Numbered from the stretch's first letter, positions 51,252 to 61,273 are shown. The stretch: DNA of 64,000 bases from Flavobacteriaceae bacterium (GCA_028281065.1 JANQKN010000171.1:1-64000); one strand, 5' to 3'. Made by a program: numbers and translations. The notes: generated by a model not told the origin, from the sequence alone.

Positions 51252-52940
51252 ATGACTAAAAAGTTATCTTTCTATGTTTGGTGTCTGCTTTTATTTGGAG
51301 CCTTTATCTCTTGTAGTGAGGGTAAAACAGAGCAGAAAACAGGTCCAAACTTCATTTTTTTTATTACCGATGATATGTATCCTTACATGTTTAACAACCT
51401 TTTGGATACAAATGCTATTAGAAACTTAACCCCTACTCTCGATACACTAATTGCGGAAGGGGTATGGCTAAAAAACATGAAGGTGATTTCTCCAGTATGC
51501 ACACCCAGCAGGTATAATTGCTTAACAGGTAATTATGCGAGTAGGGCTTCTAATGAGGCGATGTTGAACACAAGGTTAATAAATGGCGGCCAAACAGTTA
51601 TACAATGGAACAGCCTTATTACACCTGGGGAAGAAAAAACCATGGGGCATTATTTTCAGGAAATAGGGTATCGAACGGGCTTTGTAGGTAAGAACCATAT
51701 TATTGAAAGTATAGCCTCCGATACCGTAAGACCTAACTTAGATGCCGACCCAAGAAATCCAGAAATCAAGAAAGGGTTGGTATTTCGGGATTCCATTCTA
51801 AAAGAGCATGTAAAAAATAGTGGTTTCGATTATGCAGATGGACTGTATCACAACAACCCAGATTGGTTAGGTATTCGTGAGTTAGCGGTACACAATATGG
51901 ATTGGGTTACCGAAAAGGCTTTGGATTTTCTAAACGAAAACCCGGATAACCCCTTTATGTTGTACATGGCAACTACGCTTCAACATGGTCCAATTCGTGG
52001 AGATCGTGCCTGGAAAGCAGATAGAAGAGTCACCCCTATTGGCATTTTAGAAAAATCCCCAGAAGTATTGCCTTCTGTAAAAGGGCCCATTTCCAACGTT
52101 TATGACTCAATTATAGCCAGCGACCCAGGCAGAGAAGCATCTATCCGAAATTTTATCTCCATTAACAGGAGAATTGTAAAAGACAGTATGCGAGGTCAAC
52201 AGAAGGAGAACCTGCTTTGGATGGATGATGCATTAGGGGCCTTATTACAAAAATTGGATACAATAGGACAATTAGACAATACGATTATTGTGTTTTTCAA
52301 TGACCATGGGCAAAATCAGAAGGGGACTCTTTATGAAGGAGGGATAAACGCAGAAGCCTTTATTTGGAAAAAAGGAGGCTTTAAAGTTGGCAATGTGTTG
52401 GAAACCCCAGTAACCAATGTAGATTTCCTGCCTACTTTATTAAGCTTAGCTGGGAAAACCGATGTCGAAGATCATTTTGATGGTTCCAGTTTTAAGGAAG
52501 CCTTGGAGGGAGACAAGTACAGGGGAAAACCCTATAGCTATCATGAGTTGGGTTATACACGGGCTATTGTAAAAGACGGCTTTAAATACTATACCGTTCG
52601 CTATCCTGAATGGGCAACAAACCTAGACTATGAAGGCAGAAAAAAACTGCTTGAAGAATATAACGCCTACAAAGCAAAACATGGTCGCCCTATTATGACA
52701 ACCGATCCCAATGCTCCATTCGGGCAACTGGTAATGGTACCTGGAGGGGAATCTGCCGAACAACCATCGTATCATTCCATGCCGCATTTCCACGATCCCG
52801 ATCAACTTTACGATTTAACCAATGATCCAGGAGAAACTCGAAACTTGATAAACGACCCCGCCTATGCCAAAAAAATAGAAGAGTTGAGGAGTTATCTCCA
52901 AAAGGAACTCAGTACACTTCCAGGAAACTATCCCCTTTAG
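51252..52940 (+). CDS. Lipoprotein sulfatase of the formylglycine-dependent type I (S1) family
   Basis: This 562-residue protein has a lipoprotein signal ending at Cys21 (FGAFISC). The sulfatase fold begins with the calcium-binding FFITDDMYP (Asp40-Asp41). The maturation signature CTPSR has Cys83 as the residue converted to formylglycine. The metal-site FFNDHGQNQKG is near residue 353. It should remove sulfate from a sugar outside the cytoplasm. Its presence beside two sulfotransferase genes suggests editing of the glycan made by this cluster, or feeding on sulfated algal polymers. No maturation enzyme gene is in the window. Confidence 0.92.
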   Translation: MTKKLSFYVWCLLLFGAFISCSEGKTEQKTGPNFIFFITDDMYPYMFNNLLDTNAIRNLTPTLDTLIAEGVWLKNMKVISPVCTPSRYNCLTGNYASRASNEAMLNTRLINGGQTVIQWNSLITPGEEKTMGHYFQEIGYRTGFVGKNHIIESIASDTVRPNLDADPRNPEIKKGLVFRDSILKEHVKNSGFDYADGLYHNNPDWLGIRELAVHNMDWVTEKALDFLNENPDNPFMLYMATTLQHGPIRGDRAWKADRRVTPIGILEKSPEVLPSVKGPISNVYDSIIASDPGREASIRNFISINRRIVKDSMRGQQKENLLWMDDALGALLQKLDTIGQLDNTIIVFFNDHGQNQKGTLYEGGINAEAFIWKKGGFKVGNVLETPVTNVDFLPTLLSLAGKTDVEDHFDGSSFKEALEGDKYRGKPYSYHELGYTRAIVKDGFKYYTVRYPEWATNLDYEGRKKLLEEYNAYKAKHGRPIMTTDPNAPFGQLVMVPGGESAEQPSYHSMPHFHDPDQLYDLTNDPGETRNLINDPAYAKKIEELRSYLQKELSTLPGNYPL

Positions 52941-53010
52941 TATTTTTGCTGATAGCTGATGGTGTTTTAAAAAGTACGGATGGAGACGTCAAAAACCGAA
53001 ATTAATACTC

Positions 53011-54135
53011 CTGAAAAGTAAAAGCATACATATATTAATCGACTCCCACGTTTTCGATGGGAAATTCCAAGGTTCGCGAACCTATATTTTGGGGCTTTAT
53101 AACGCAATGCTAAGAGAGAGGCCCAATTGGAAATTCTTCTTTACGGCGCAAAACACAGAGACGCTCAAGGAAGTATTTGGTTCTTATCCTAATGCACAAT
53201 TCGTAACCCTTTCTACTGAGAACAAATACAAACGCTTGCTCTTCGAGTTTCCGAAACTCATTAAAAAACACCGGATAGATTATACGCACTTTCAGTACAT
53301 CACCCCACTCATAAAAAAGGGAAAATATATTGTTACAACACACGATATCCTTTTCGAGGAAAAACGATTTGCCAAATACTTTCCAGTGAAGTATCGATTT
53401 CTGAATGGGATGTTGTTCAAAAGATCAGCAAAAAAAGCAGATGTTTTGGCAACGGTTTCTACGTATTCCAAAGAAAAAATACACGAACATTACGGGATCC
53501 CGAAAGAAGGAATACACGTTACACCCAATGCTGTGACTATAAAAGATGATACCGAAGATGCCGTTGCCTATATACAACGTACGTTCAATTGTAAAAAATA
53601 CCTCTTGTATGTAAGCCGTGTAGAACCCAGAAAGAACCATCTTTCCCTGCTAAAGGCTTTTGTAAAGCTCAACCTTAAAGAGGAAGGATACAAACTGGTC
53701 TTTATTGGGAATAGGGATTTAGATTATCCAGAAATGGAGGCTTATATCGACAAGAACAAAGGGGTTTTCGAAAATTCCCTGCATTTCTATTCTGGGATAT
53801 CGGATACCGACCTCACGTACTTTTATGCAGCCTGCAAAATGGTTGTGTACCCTTCTTTTGCTGAGGGATTCGGGATCCCACCGTTAGAAGCTGCGGTATT
53901 TAAAAAACCGGTTGTTTGTTCCTCGGCCACCGCCATGTCCGAATTCGACTTCTTCCCCTACCACATAGATCCTAACAATCAAGAAGAATTGGAGGCAGCC
54001 ATTAAAGCAACCCTAGTGGACAAAGCGTATCCATTAGAAGAAATAAAGGATACCGTTCAAAAAAAATACAACTGGAACCAATCTGCAAAAACGTTGATTG
54101 CAGCTATTGAAGCACAAAATTTGAAACACCCCTAA
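53011..54135 (+). CDS. Glycosyltransferase family 4 protein with non-ATG start
   Basis: The frame contains an essential N-terminal strand upstream of the first usual start codon (TTG at 53089). Residues reading KSIHILIDSHVFDGKFQGSR and then TYILGLYNAML match the glycine-rich donor-side loop of GT4 enzymes. The frame is open back to 52960 but offers no ATG, GTG or TTG; the best candidate is CTG at 53011, giving a 374-residue protein. The GT-B C-terminal half is intact (LLYVSRVEPRKNHLSLLKAF, PSFAEGFGIPPLEAAVF). Sugar donor and acceptor are unknown. Confidence 0.83.
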   Translation: MKSKSIHILIDSHVFDGKFQGSRTYILGLYNAMLRERPNWKFFFTAQNTETLKEVFGSYPNAQFVTLSTENKYKRLLFEFPKLIKKHRIDYTHFQYITPLIKKGKYIVTTHDILFEEKRFAKYFPVKYRFLNGMLFKRSAKKADVLATVSTYSKEKIHEHYGIPKEGIHVTPNAVTIKDDTEDAVAYIQRTFNCKKYLLYVSRVEPRKNHLSLLKAFVKLNLKEEGYKLVFIGNRDLDYPEMEAYIDKNKGVFENSLHFYSGISDTDLTYFYAACKMVVYPSFAEGFGIPPLEAAVFKKPVVCSSATAMSEFDFFPYHIDPNNQEELEAAIKATLVDKAYPLEEIKDTVQKKYNWNQSAKTLIAAIEAQNLKHP

Positions 54136-54187
54136 AATAGGATGCTAAGGGATTCTTTGTTACTTTTAGTCACTCATATATGAGCCT

Positions 54188-55414
54188 GTGAGAATATTAT
54201 TTGCTTCCATATACCCATATGTCTTCTTGTTGTTGTTCTTCACAATTCCGTTCGACAATTACTTAAGGGCACTACCAAATATCCTTTTGGCCATTTTAGC
54301 CATACTGTTTCTTTTTGTAATTCGGAAAAAACATTTGCAGCGACTTAAGAAAATGCCTGTTCGGTTGCTCGGGGGATTTATAGTGTATTTATTGGTCAAT
54401 TCCCTTTTATTTGGCAGAATAGAGACAGATTGGGTGGTTTTAAAGAAGATATTGCTGTCTATGGGCTTGGTGTTGTTATATGTGCCTATAGATGGGTTCA
54501 AAAAAATATACAAGGCGCTCATTTTTTCTTCTTTGGCTGCCATTTTGTTCTCAACGATTAAACTGGTTATGGTAGTAAACCAGACCGAAAACTTTCAGTT
54601 TTTGGATTCTGCCATGATCATTGAGGCTGTGCTTATTGATCGAATCTATTTAGGGCTGTTGTGTGTACTGAGCATCTTGGCGTCCTATCAATCCATTCAG
54701 GGCACCTATCACCCCGACAATCGTTATTATGTAGCTAATATTATACTCAATGTCCTTTTTGTCCTTTTAATTGTTTCCAGGATTTCGATCATCGTCCTGA
54801 TCATCATATTCCTGCTTAGCTTTTTCTATAAAAAGAAGCGCTTACCTCAGTTGTTCTTTGTAACTGGGGGCTTTTTGTTGGTCATTGTTCTCATTTTTAT
54901 ACTGAATAATGATTTAAGGAAACAGATCTTCTATTCCAATGCTCAACAAAACAAAGGGCTCATCGAAAACACACTAGCAGCAGAACCTAGGGCTGTTATT
55001 TGGGACTGTGCCCATAAGGTTTCCAAGATGGAAGGCACCTTTTTGAAAGGACAAGGGTTTACACATACCAACACAGAGATGTTGCTGTGTTACGAGGCCA
55101 CACTAAAGGACGAACGCAAAAAGACATGGTTTCTTTCGCAGAAATACAATACACACAATCAGTTTATCGACTTTTATTTGGCAAGCGGTATTGTGGGAAT
55201 ACTTCTTTTTCTGGGAAGTATCATCATCCTTTTTATTAGGAACCGAAAAGAATACCTCCCTTCGGCTTTATTGGTTACCCTCATCTGTTTTGCTTTGGTC
55301 GAGAACTTATTTCATAGACAAATTGGGGCCTATTATGTAGGGGTTATTTTTATCGTGCTGTTAATTGCGGAAGCTACAAAAGAAACAAAGGAACAAATAG
55401 ACTTTAAAACCTAG
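54188..55414 (+). CDS. Wzy/WaaL-like polysaccharide polymerase or ligase 3
   Basis: This 408-residue membrane protein starts at a GTG (54188). It has about eleven hydrophobic segments, an early FTIPFDNYLRALPNIL and the conserved loop KYNTHNQFIDFYLASGIVGI near residue 325. This is the O-antigen ligase/polymerase signature with the functional His. It is the third such protein in the cluster. Adjacent sugar-nucleotide genes suggest that it serves a second glycan, or acts as the ligase that moves the finished polymer to lipid A core or another carrier. Confidence 0.85.
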   Translation: MRILFASIYPYVFLLLFFTIPFDNYLRALPNILLAILAILFLFVIRKKHLQRLKKMPVRLLGGFIVYLLVNSLLFGRIETDWVVLKKILLSMGLVLLYVPIDGFKKIYKALIFSSLAAILFSTIKLVMVVNQTENFQFLDSAMIIEAVLIDRIYLGLLCVLSILASYQSIQGTYHPDNRYYVANIILNVLFVLLIVSRISIIVLIIIFLLSFFYKKKRLPQLFFVTGGFLLVIVLIFILNNDLRKQIFYSNAQQNKGLIENTLAAEPRAVIWDCAHKVSKMEGTFLKGQGFTHTNTEMLLCYEATLKDERKKTWFLSQKYNTHNQFIDFYLASGIVGILLFLGSIIILFIRNRKEYLPSALLVTLICFALVENLFHRQIGAYYVGVIFIVLLIAEATKETKEQIDFKT

Positions 55415-55422
55415 GCAAGTTG

Positions 55423-55430
55423 TATTTTTG
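55423..55430 (+). promoter_or_regulatory. Predicted -7 promoter element of ugd
   Basis: TATTTTTG matches TAnnTTTG, 23 bases before the ATG at 55454. It may allow the sugar-nucleotide genes to be expressed separately from the preceding ones. Confidence 0.55.
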
Positions 55431-55453
55431 CCGAGTTTAAATAAAAGGAATAC

Positions 55454-56755
55454 ATGAAAATAGCAGTTATAGGAACAGGATACGTAGGACTGGTAACAGG
55501 AACTTGCTTGGCTGAAACGGGGAATGAGGTTATATGCGTGGATATAGATGCCAAAAAAGTAGAAAAAATGAGGAATGGTATAGTTCCCATTTATGAACCA
55601 CATCTGGATGTCCTTTTCGAAAGAAATATAAATGCCGGACGTTTACGCTTTACCACTTCCTTGGATGAAGGATTGGATCATGGGGATATAGTGTTTTTGG
55701 CGCTTCCCACCCCTGAAGATGAAGATGGCTCCGCAGACTTATCCTATGTGTTGAATGTAGCCAATGAGATAGGCAAAAAAATAAAAGACTACAAAGTAAT
55801 TGTGGACAAGAGTACGGTGCCTGTGGGTACAGCGGAAAAGGTAACCCAGACCATTTCCAAGAATGCTTCTTGCGAATTCGATGTGGTTTCAAACCCAGAA
55901 TTCTTGCGGGAAGGGTTTGCCGTAGACGATTTTTTGAAACCTGAGCGTATTGTGGTAGGTTCCAGTAGTGAAAGGGCGACAAAAATGATGCAGAAACTGT
56001 ATGCACCTTTCGTTCGTTCTGGAAACCCAGTAATCATCATGGATGAAAAATCGGCAGAACTTACAAAGTACGCTGCCAATTCCTTCTTGGCCACCAAGAT
56101 TACGTTCATGAACGAAATTGCCAACTACTGCGAGAAAGTTGGAGCCGATGTGGATAAGGTTCGTGTAGGAATGGGAACTGACTCCCGTATTGGAAAGCGT
56201 TTCTTATTCCCTGGGATTGGATATGGAGGATCCTGTTTCCCAAAAGATGTAAAAGCGCTACAGAAAGCAGGAAGCGATGCCGATTACGATTTCCAAATAT
56301 TGGATTCCGTAATAAATGTGAACCAAAAACAGAAAACGGCTTTGATTCCTAAAATTAAAAAACATTTTAACAATGACTTGAAAGGCAAGAAAATGGCTGT
56401 TTGGGGACTGGCGTTTAAGCCTGAGACCGATGATATCCGTGAAGCACCTTCCATATACATCATGAATGCACTTTTGGAAGAAGGGGTTGCCCTTAAGGTA
56501 TTCGATCCAGAAGCCATGCCCAACATCCAAAACCGATTTGGGGATAAACTTTCATATGCCTCTTCCATGTACGATACCCTTAACGATGCCGATGCATTGG
56601 TTATTTGTACCGAATGGAGCATTTTCCGAACCCCTAATCTCGATAAGGTAAAAGAATTACTAAAAGAGCCCACCATTTTCGATGGAAGGAATCTATATAA
56701 TGTAGAGGATATGCGAAGCGAAGGATTTACATATCAATCCATAGGCCGTAACTAA
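55454..56755 (+). CDS. ugd: UDP-glucose 6-dehydrogenase
   Basis: This enzyme oxidises UDP-glucose to UDP-glucuronate. The 433-residue protein carries the NAD-binding [15 protein letters not shown], the [11 protein letters not shown] active-site loop, the essential Cys in [12 protein letters not shown] (about residue 260), and a C-terminal [17 protein letters not shown]. Length is typical. The following gene decarboxylates its product, so the two supply UDP-GlcA and UDP-xylose. Confidence 0.96.
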   Translation: MKIAVIGTGYVGLVTGTCLAETGNEVICVDIDAKKVEKMRNGIVPIYEPHLDVLFERNINAGRLRFTTSLDEGLDHGDIVFLALPTPEDEDGSADLSYVLNVANEIGKKIKDYKVIVDKSTVPVGTAEKVTQTISKNASCEFDVVSNPEFLREGFAVDDFLKPERIVVGSSSERATKMMQKLYAPFVRSGNPVIIMDEKSAELTKYAANSFLATKITFMNEIANYCEKVGADVDKVRVGMGTDSRIGKRFLFPGIGYGGSCFPKDVKALQKAGSDADYDFQILDSVINVNQKQKTALIPKIKKHFNNDLKGKKMAVWGLAFKPETDDIREAPSIYIMNALLEEGVALKVFDPEAMPNIQNRFGDKLSYASSMYDTLNDADALVICTEWSIFRTPNLDKVKELLKEPTIFDGRNLYNVEDMRSEGFTYQSIGRN

Positions 56756-56772
56756 ATAAACACAACAAGGAT

Positions 56773-57777
56773 TTGGAAACCAATTTAGAGAACAAAAGAG
56801 TTTTAATTACAGGAGCCGCAGGGTTTTTGGGCTCTCATTTATGCGATAAGTTTATCGAACAGGGCTGTGAAGTAATAGGAATGGACAATCTTATTACCGG
56901 AGAGCTTAAAAATATAGAGCACCTATTTGGATTGGAGAAATTTACATTTTATCACCACGATGTCACCAAATTTGTACACGTGCCAGGTAGAGTGGATTAT
57001 ATCCTACATTTTGCTTCCCCTGCAAGCCCTATTGATTATCTAAAAATCCCTATCCAAACCCTAAAAGTAGGCTCGTTAGGAACCCACAATCTCTTGGGGC
57101 TTGCCAAAGAAAAAAAGGCAAGAATACTCATTGCATCTACCTCTGAAGTATACGGGGATCCTTTAGTCCACCCTCAAAATGAATCATATTATGGAAATGT
57201 AAACACCATTGGCCCCCGCGGGGTATATGATGAGGCCAAGCGCTTTCAGGAATCCATAACAATGGCCTATCATCGTTTTCATGGACTGGAAACAAGAATC
57301 GTAAGAATATTTAATACTTATGGCCCTAGGATGCGCCTTAACGATGGAAGGGTAATTCCTGCTTTTATGGGTCAGGCATTGCGGGGCGAAGACCTTACGG
57401 TGTTCGGCGATGGGTTGCAGACACGCTCTTTTTGCTATGTGGACGACCAGATAGACGGAATTTTTAGATTGCTGCTTAGCGATTACTCCCTTCCCGTAAA
57501 CATAGGAAACCCTGATGAGATAAGCATTCTCGATTTTGCTGAAGAAATCATAAAATTAACAGGAACCGAACAGAAAATCGTATTTAAACCCTTACCAAAG
57601 GATGACCCGTTACAGCGGCAACCGGATATAACCAAAGCCAAGGAAATATTGGGCTGGGATGTGAAAACCCAAAGGGTAGAAGGAATGCGCAAAACATTCG
57701 AATATTTTAAGGGGCTTACCGAAGAAGAGCTCTTCAAAAAAGAACACAAGGATTTTTCCAAGCACAATAAGCGGTAA
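56773..57777 (+). CDS. UDP-glucuronate decarboxylase (UDP-xylose synthase)
   Basis: This 334-residue SDR enzyme converts UDP-glucuronate to UDP-xylose. NAD-binding [16 protein letters not shown] is near residue 12, [15 protein letters not shown] contains the active-site Ser-Glu, and YDEAKRFQE the catalytic Tyr-Lys. [17 protein letters not shown] and the closing TRSFCYVDD are typical of UXS rather than dTDP-glucose dehydratases. It starts at TTG 56773. Placement after ugd makes this specificity very likely. Confidence 0.92.
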   Translation: METNLENKRVLITGAAGFLGSHLCDKFIEQGCEVIGMDNLITGELKNIEHLFGLEKFTFYHHDVTKFVHVPGRVDYILHFASPASPIDYLKIPIQTLKVGSLGTHNLLGLAKEKKARILIASTSEVYGDPLVHPQNESYYGNVNTIGPRGVYDEAKRFQESITMAYHRFHGLETRIVRIFNTYGPRMRLNDGRVIPAFMGQALRGEDLTVFGDGLQTRSFCYVDDQIDGIFRLLLSDYSLPVNIGNPDEISILDFAEEIIKLTGTEQKIVFKPLPKDDPLQRQPDITKAKEILGWDVKTQRVEGMRKTFEYFKGLTEEELFKKEHKDFSKHNKR

Positions 57778-59123
57778 TGATATTTAAAACAGGGAGATAT
57801 TCAGGATTTCTAAGGCCGATTACATACGGGATCGACCTTGTGCTTATCCATGCCCTAGCGTATTATTTCCTGGATGCAAACTTCCCCTTTCTTAACTATC
57901 TTATTTTTGTCTCCCTAGCTTGGATTATAGCTGCACTTCGCACCCATTTTTATGAAATATACCGTTTTACGCATGTAAGTAACCTGCTTGGCCTCATAGG
58001 GAAGCAAACCATTTACTTTTTACTCATAGTTTTCACCTTTTTCGGTATTTACAACAACCAGGAAATAAACCCTTGGCGGGTACTGTACTATGCCATCATT
58101 GTAATGGGGTGCATTTCGGCAGTAAAACTGGGTATTTTCTTCCTCCTTAAAAAGTACCGAAGATTTTGGGGTGGAAACATAAGACGCGTTGTTATTATTG
58201 GTCTTAATCAGAAAACAGATCAGTTGAGGACTTTTTTTGAAAACAGGACCGATTATGGGTATCAACTAAGAAAAACCTTCGATATACAAACAACGCCTTT
58301 GGAGGAATGCTTTAACTATATTTCTGAAAACAATATCGATGAAATCTATTCGTCCGTAGCAGAGCTAGACAACGAAAAGCTAGTGAAGCTTATCGATTAT
58401 GCCGATAACAACTTAAAGATCCTGAAGTTCCTCCCAGACAATAAGGAAATATATACCAAACGGTTGGATTTCACCTATTATGGGGTGCTTCCCATATTAT
58501 CCCTTCGTAAAATACCTATCGATGAGCCCTTCAATAAGTTTGTAAAGCGAAGTTTCGACATCATACTTTCGCTTATCATCATTGTAGGGATATTGTCTTG
58601 GCTCACGCCTATATTGGCCATCATCATTAAATTGGAGTCACGGGGTCCTGTGTTTTTCAAACAAAAGAGAAACGGGCTGGACTACAAGGAGTTTTATTGT
58701 TATAAATTCCGATCCATGCGCCCTAACCCCGAAGCTCACTTACACCAGATTAGAAAAGGAGATCCTAGGGTAACCCGCGTAGGAAGGATTATTAGAAAAA
58801 CCAGTATCGACGAGTTGCCCCAGTTTATTAATGTGCTGAAAGGGGAAATGTCTGTTGTGGGACCAAGGCCGCATATGGTAAGCCATACCCACATGTATGC
58901 AGAGCGGATCGATAAATTTATGGTACGCCATTTTATAAAGCCCGGAATTACAGGATTGGCACAGGTAAGTGGGTATCGAGGAGAAGTTGAGGATGACAAC
59001 CACATTATAAATCGGGTGAAGTACGATATATTCTATTTGGAAAACTGGTCTCTTTTTTTAGATATAAAAATTGTGGTCCAGACCATCTACAATGCGTTAA
59101 GAGGTGAAGAAAAAGCCTATTGA
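57777..59123 (+). CDS. Undecaprenyl-phosphate sugar phosphotransferase (WcaJ/PHPT family)
   Basis: This 448-residue protein should start repeat-unit synthesis by moving a sugar 1-phosphate to undecaprenyl phosphate. Four N-terminal helices and a CoA-binding-like central domain (about residues 115-245) precede the bacterial sugar transferase domain. That domain has the membrane helix in SLIIIVGILSWLTPILAIII, FKQKRNGLDYKEFYCYKFRS, KTSIDELPQFINVLKGEMS and VGPRPH. The sugar added, glucose or another, cannot be read. The stop overlaps the uxs end and this start in a TAATG arrangement. Confidence 0.93.
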   Translation: MIFKTGRYSGFLRPITYGIDLVLIHALAYYFLDANFPFLNYLIFVSLAWIIAALRTHFYEIYRFTHVSNLLGLIGKQTIYFLLIVFTFFGIYNNQEINPWRVLYYAIIVMGCISAVKLGIFFLLKKYRRFWGGNIRRVVIIGLNQKTDQLRTFFENRTDYGYQLRKTFDIQTTPLEECFNYISENNIDEIYSSVAELDNEKLVKLIDYADNNLKILKFLPDNKEIYTKRLDFTYYGVLPILSLRKIPIDEPFNKFVKRSFDIILSLIIIVGILSWLTPILAIIIKLESRGPVFFKQKRNGLDYKEFYCYKFRSMRPNPEAHLHQIRKGDPRVTRVGRIIRKTSIDELPQFINVLKGEMSVVGPRPHMVSHTHMYAERIDKFMVRHFIKPGITGLAQVSGYRGEVEDDNHIINRVKYDIFYLENWSLFLDIKIVVQTIYNALRGEEKAY

Positions 59124-59895
59124 TATTCAACCACTTATTTCCATTATCACTCCGCTGTATAATGCAGAGAATTTTATTGCCCAGCATATAGAGAGTGTGC
59201 AGGCGCAAACCTATCCACATTGGGAGCATATTATCGTGGACGATGCTTCTACAGATCGTAGTGCCGAGGTGGTAGCTTCTTACGCGAATGAAGACTCTAG
59301 GATTGTGCTGGTCAATAACCCAGAAAATAGAGGGGCTGCCTTTACCCGGAATCATGCTACAGAGCTGGCAAAGGGTGAATACATTGCTTTTTTGGATAGC
59401 GATGATCTATGGAGCCCTGAAAAACTGGAACGACAAATAGCCTTTATGCAAGCGAACGATTTGGCGGTTTCCTTTACCAGTTACCTTCATATTGACGAAG
59501 CTGGAAAGTCGCTAAATAAGCGGATTAAGGCCTTACCAGTTTTAACGTATAAAAAGCAACACTCCAATAACTACATAGGGAATCTAACAGGGATTTATAA
59601 ATGCTCTGAAATAGGGAAAATCATGGCACCGCCTATTCGAAAACGGCAAGATTGGGCTGTTTGGCTGGAGGCCATAAAAAAGAGTGGCCGTCCCGCAATG
59701 GGACTTCAGGAAGATTTGGCCAGTTATCGGGTTAGGAAAGGCTCTATAAGCTCCAATAAAGTTAAATTGGTAAAGTACAATTACAGTTTCTATAGGCATT
59801 ATTTAAAATACAATGCCCTTTCTTCGGGTTTTTATATGCTTCGCTTTTTTTGGGAGTATTTTTTGGTGCGACCGAAACAGATTGAAAAGTGGTAG
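59104..59895 (+). CDS. Glycosyltransferase family 2 protein
   Basis: This 263-residue cytoplasmic GT-A enzyme starts at a GTG 20 bases inside the previous gene. ISIITPLYNAENFIAQHIESV and the WEHIIVDDASTDRSAEVV segment with the nucleotide-binding Asp pair are visible. The metal-binding motif is FLDSDDLWSPEKLE (about residues 97-110). It is probably the enzyme that adds the second sugar after the initiating transferase just upstream. It is the last plus-strand gene of the cluster. Confidence 0.92.
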   Translation: MKKKPIDIQPLISIITPLYNAENFIAQHIESVQAQTYPHWEHIIVDDASTDRSAEVVASYANEDSRIVLVNNPENRGAAFTRNHATELAKGEYIAFLDSDDLWSPEKLERQIAFMQANDLAVSFTSYLHIDEAGKSLNKRIKALPVLTYKKQHSNNYIGNLTGIYKCSEIGKIMAPPIRKRQDWAVWLEAIKKSGRPAMGLQEDLASYRVRKGSISSNKVKLVKYNYSFYRHYLKYNALSSGFYMLRFFWEYFLVRPKQIEKW

Positions 59896-59897
59896 GT

Positions 59898-61205
59898 CTA
59901 TAATGTTGAAACGAATTGTTTTAGCTTCCCTCTTTTACTCCTATCCAAAGTTTCTACACGCTCCAGGGTTAATCTCAGACCAGGCTCCAGATAGGTGAAA
60001 AGGGCTTCTTCTATGAGCTTAATTTTGTCTTCGGTAAGCGCCTCTTCAGAAGAGTAGTAGATTTTAAATGAATCCAAGGCGGTTTGTTCCACGACAAACT
60101 CCTTTACGTTTCCATCGTCTTCAATCACACTTTTGGTAACATAATAAAAAGTGAGCCCTGGGACGGTTTTCCCACTGGGTAGTCGGGCAATATCGTTGGT
60201 TCTCCCTATAAGCTCCTGTAAGATGGGTTTTTTAGGGGTACTTGCTGGAGAAAGAATGCCCGTATCTCCAATGTCATAACGAATCATGGGATGCGCCTTG
60301 TTGTATAAGGAAGTGATCACAATTCTCCCAGGCTGTCCATTTGGAACGGACAGTCCAGAATCGTCTAAGACCTCTACCAGTAAGGCTTCGCTGTTAACAA
60401 CAAATTCATTTTTGGCATTTGTAAAACCGATCAATCCTAATTCACTGGCACCATATTCGTTCACTATAGGAATTTGGAATGCTTGTTCCAATATCTTTTT
60501 ATCGCTTTCAAAAAGCATTTCACTGGTCACCAAACAACTGGATAGTGTAGGACACACCTCTTTTAGGATAATTCCTTTTTCTCGAAGGAATTTTGCAAAC
60601 AAAACAATGGAACTTGTATACCCACTAATGTAGTTGAACTTCTTGGTGGAGAAGGCTTTTAGCACCCCTTCCAATTTTTTATGGGAAAGATCGAAAATGG
60701 GGAACCGGTAGCGCTTCCCTAACCGATCTTTTAAACGCTCTTTGTAATAGCCCAACGTATCCAAAGGGATTCCATAAAATCGTGCTTGGTAGCTTTTGTT
60801 GAGGTCTATATCAAACCATTGGTATCGATCCATGAATTCGGCCCAGGAAAGAGCATGCGAAAACTTGTCCTTTGCAAAAATAAAAGGATGGCCACTGGAA
60901 CCAGACGTTTTATTAATGTAGCTGTTCTTCTTAGAATATCCTTTGCTTAAACGTTGATTGAGAGGCTGCTGCAAATCTGATTTTTGCATGACGGGAACGT
61001 CTTCCCAACGGGAGGGAAGTTTTCCTTCCAGAAAACGGTGGTAAAAAGGATTTTGGTTATAGTGGAAATGCAGGATGTCTTTGCGTTGCTTATCGATGTA
61101 TTCCTGATAAGCTCCTTCAGGGATAGCTTTAATATCATCCAATCTCTTCTTTGCCTCCTTAATGGGGAACCCGTTTAACCGCAGCGTGATTTCGAATAAA
61201 TTCAA
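59898..61205 (-). CDS. Phenylacetate-CoA ligase/CapK-like adenylate-forming enzyme
   Basis: This 435-residue protein belongs to the PaaK/CapK branch of adenylate-forming enzymes, which occurs in many capsule and exopolysaccharide loci. Motifs include SYINKTSGSSGHPFIFAKD (about residues 92-110), IVNEYGASELGLIGF (about 250-264) and MIRYDIGDTGIL. It may activate an acyl group for attachment to the glycan, but that is inference. The start is a TTG at 61205; the next in-frame ATG is far inside. It converges with the cluster and diverges from purD. Confidence 0.85.
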   Translation of the reverse strand: MNLFEITLRLNGFPIKEAKKRLDDIKAIPEGAYQEYIDKQRKDILHFHYNQNPFYHRFLEGKLPSRWEDVPVMQKSDLQQPLNQRLSKGYSKKNSYINKTSGSSGHPFIFAKDKFSHALSWAEFMDRYQWFDIDLNKSYQARFYGIPLDTLGYYKERLKDRLGKRYRFPIFDLSHKKLEGVLKAFSTKKFNYISGYTSSIVLFAKFLREKGIILKEVCPTLSSCLVTSEMLFESDKKILEQAFQIPIVNEYGASELGLIGFTNAKNEFVVNSEALLVEVLDDSGLSVPNGQPGRIVITSLYNKAHPMIRYDIGDTGILSPASTPKKPILQELIGRTNDIARLPSGKTVPGLTFYYVTKSVIEDDGNVKEFVVEQTALDSFKIYYSSEEALTEDKIKLIEEALFTYLEPGLRLTLERVETLDRSKRGKLKQFVSTL

Positions 61206-61241
61206 AAGGAAAAAAGATTATGGGGTCAATTTACAAACAAT

Positions 61242-61249
61242 TACTTTTG
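61242..61249 (+). promoter_or_regulatory. Predicted -7 promoter element of purD
   Basis: TACTTTTG matches TAnnTTTG, 24 bases before the ATG at 61274; it excludes upstream in-frame starts. Confidence 0.62.
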
Positions 61250-61273
61250 CAGTCTAAATTTAAACCATCTATC

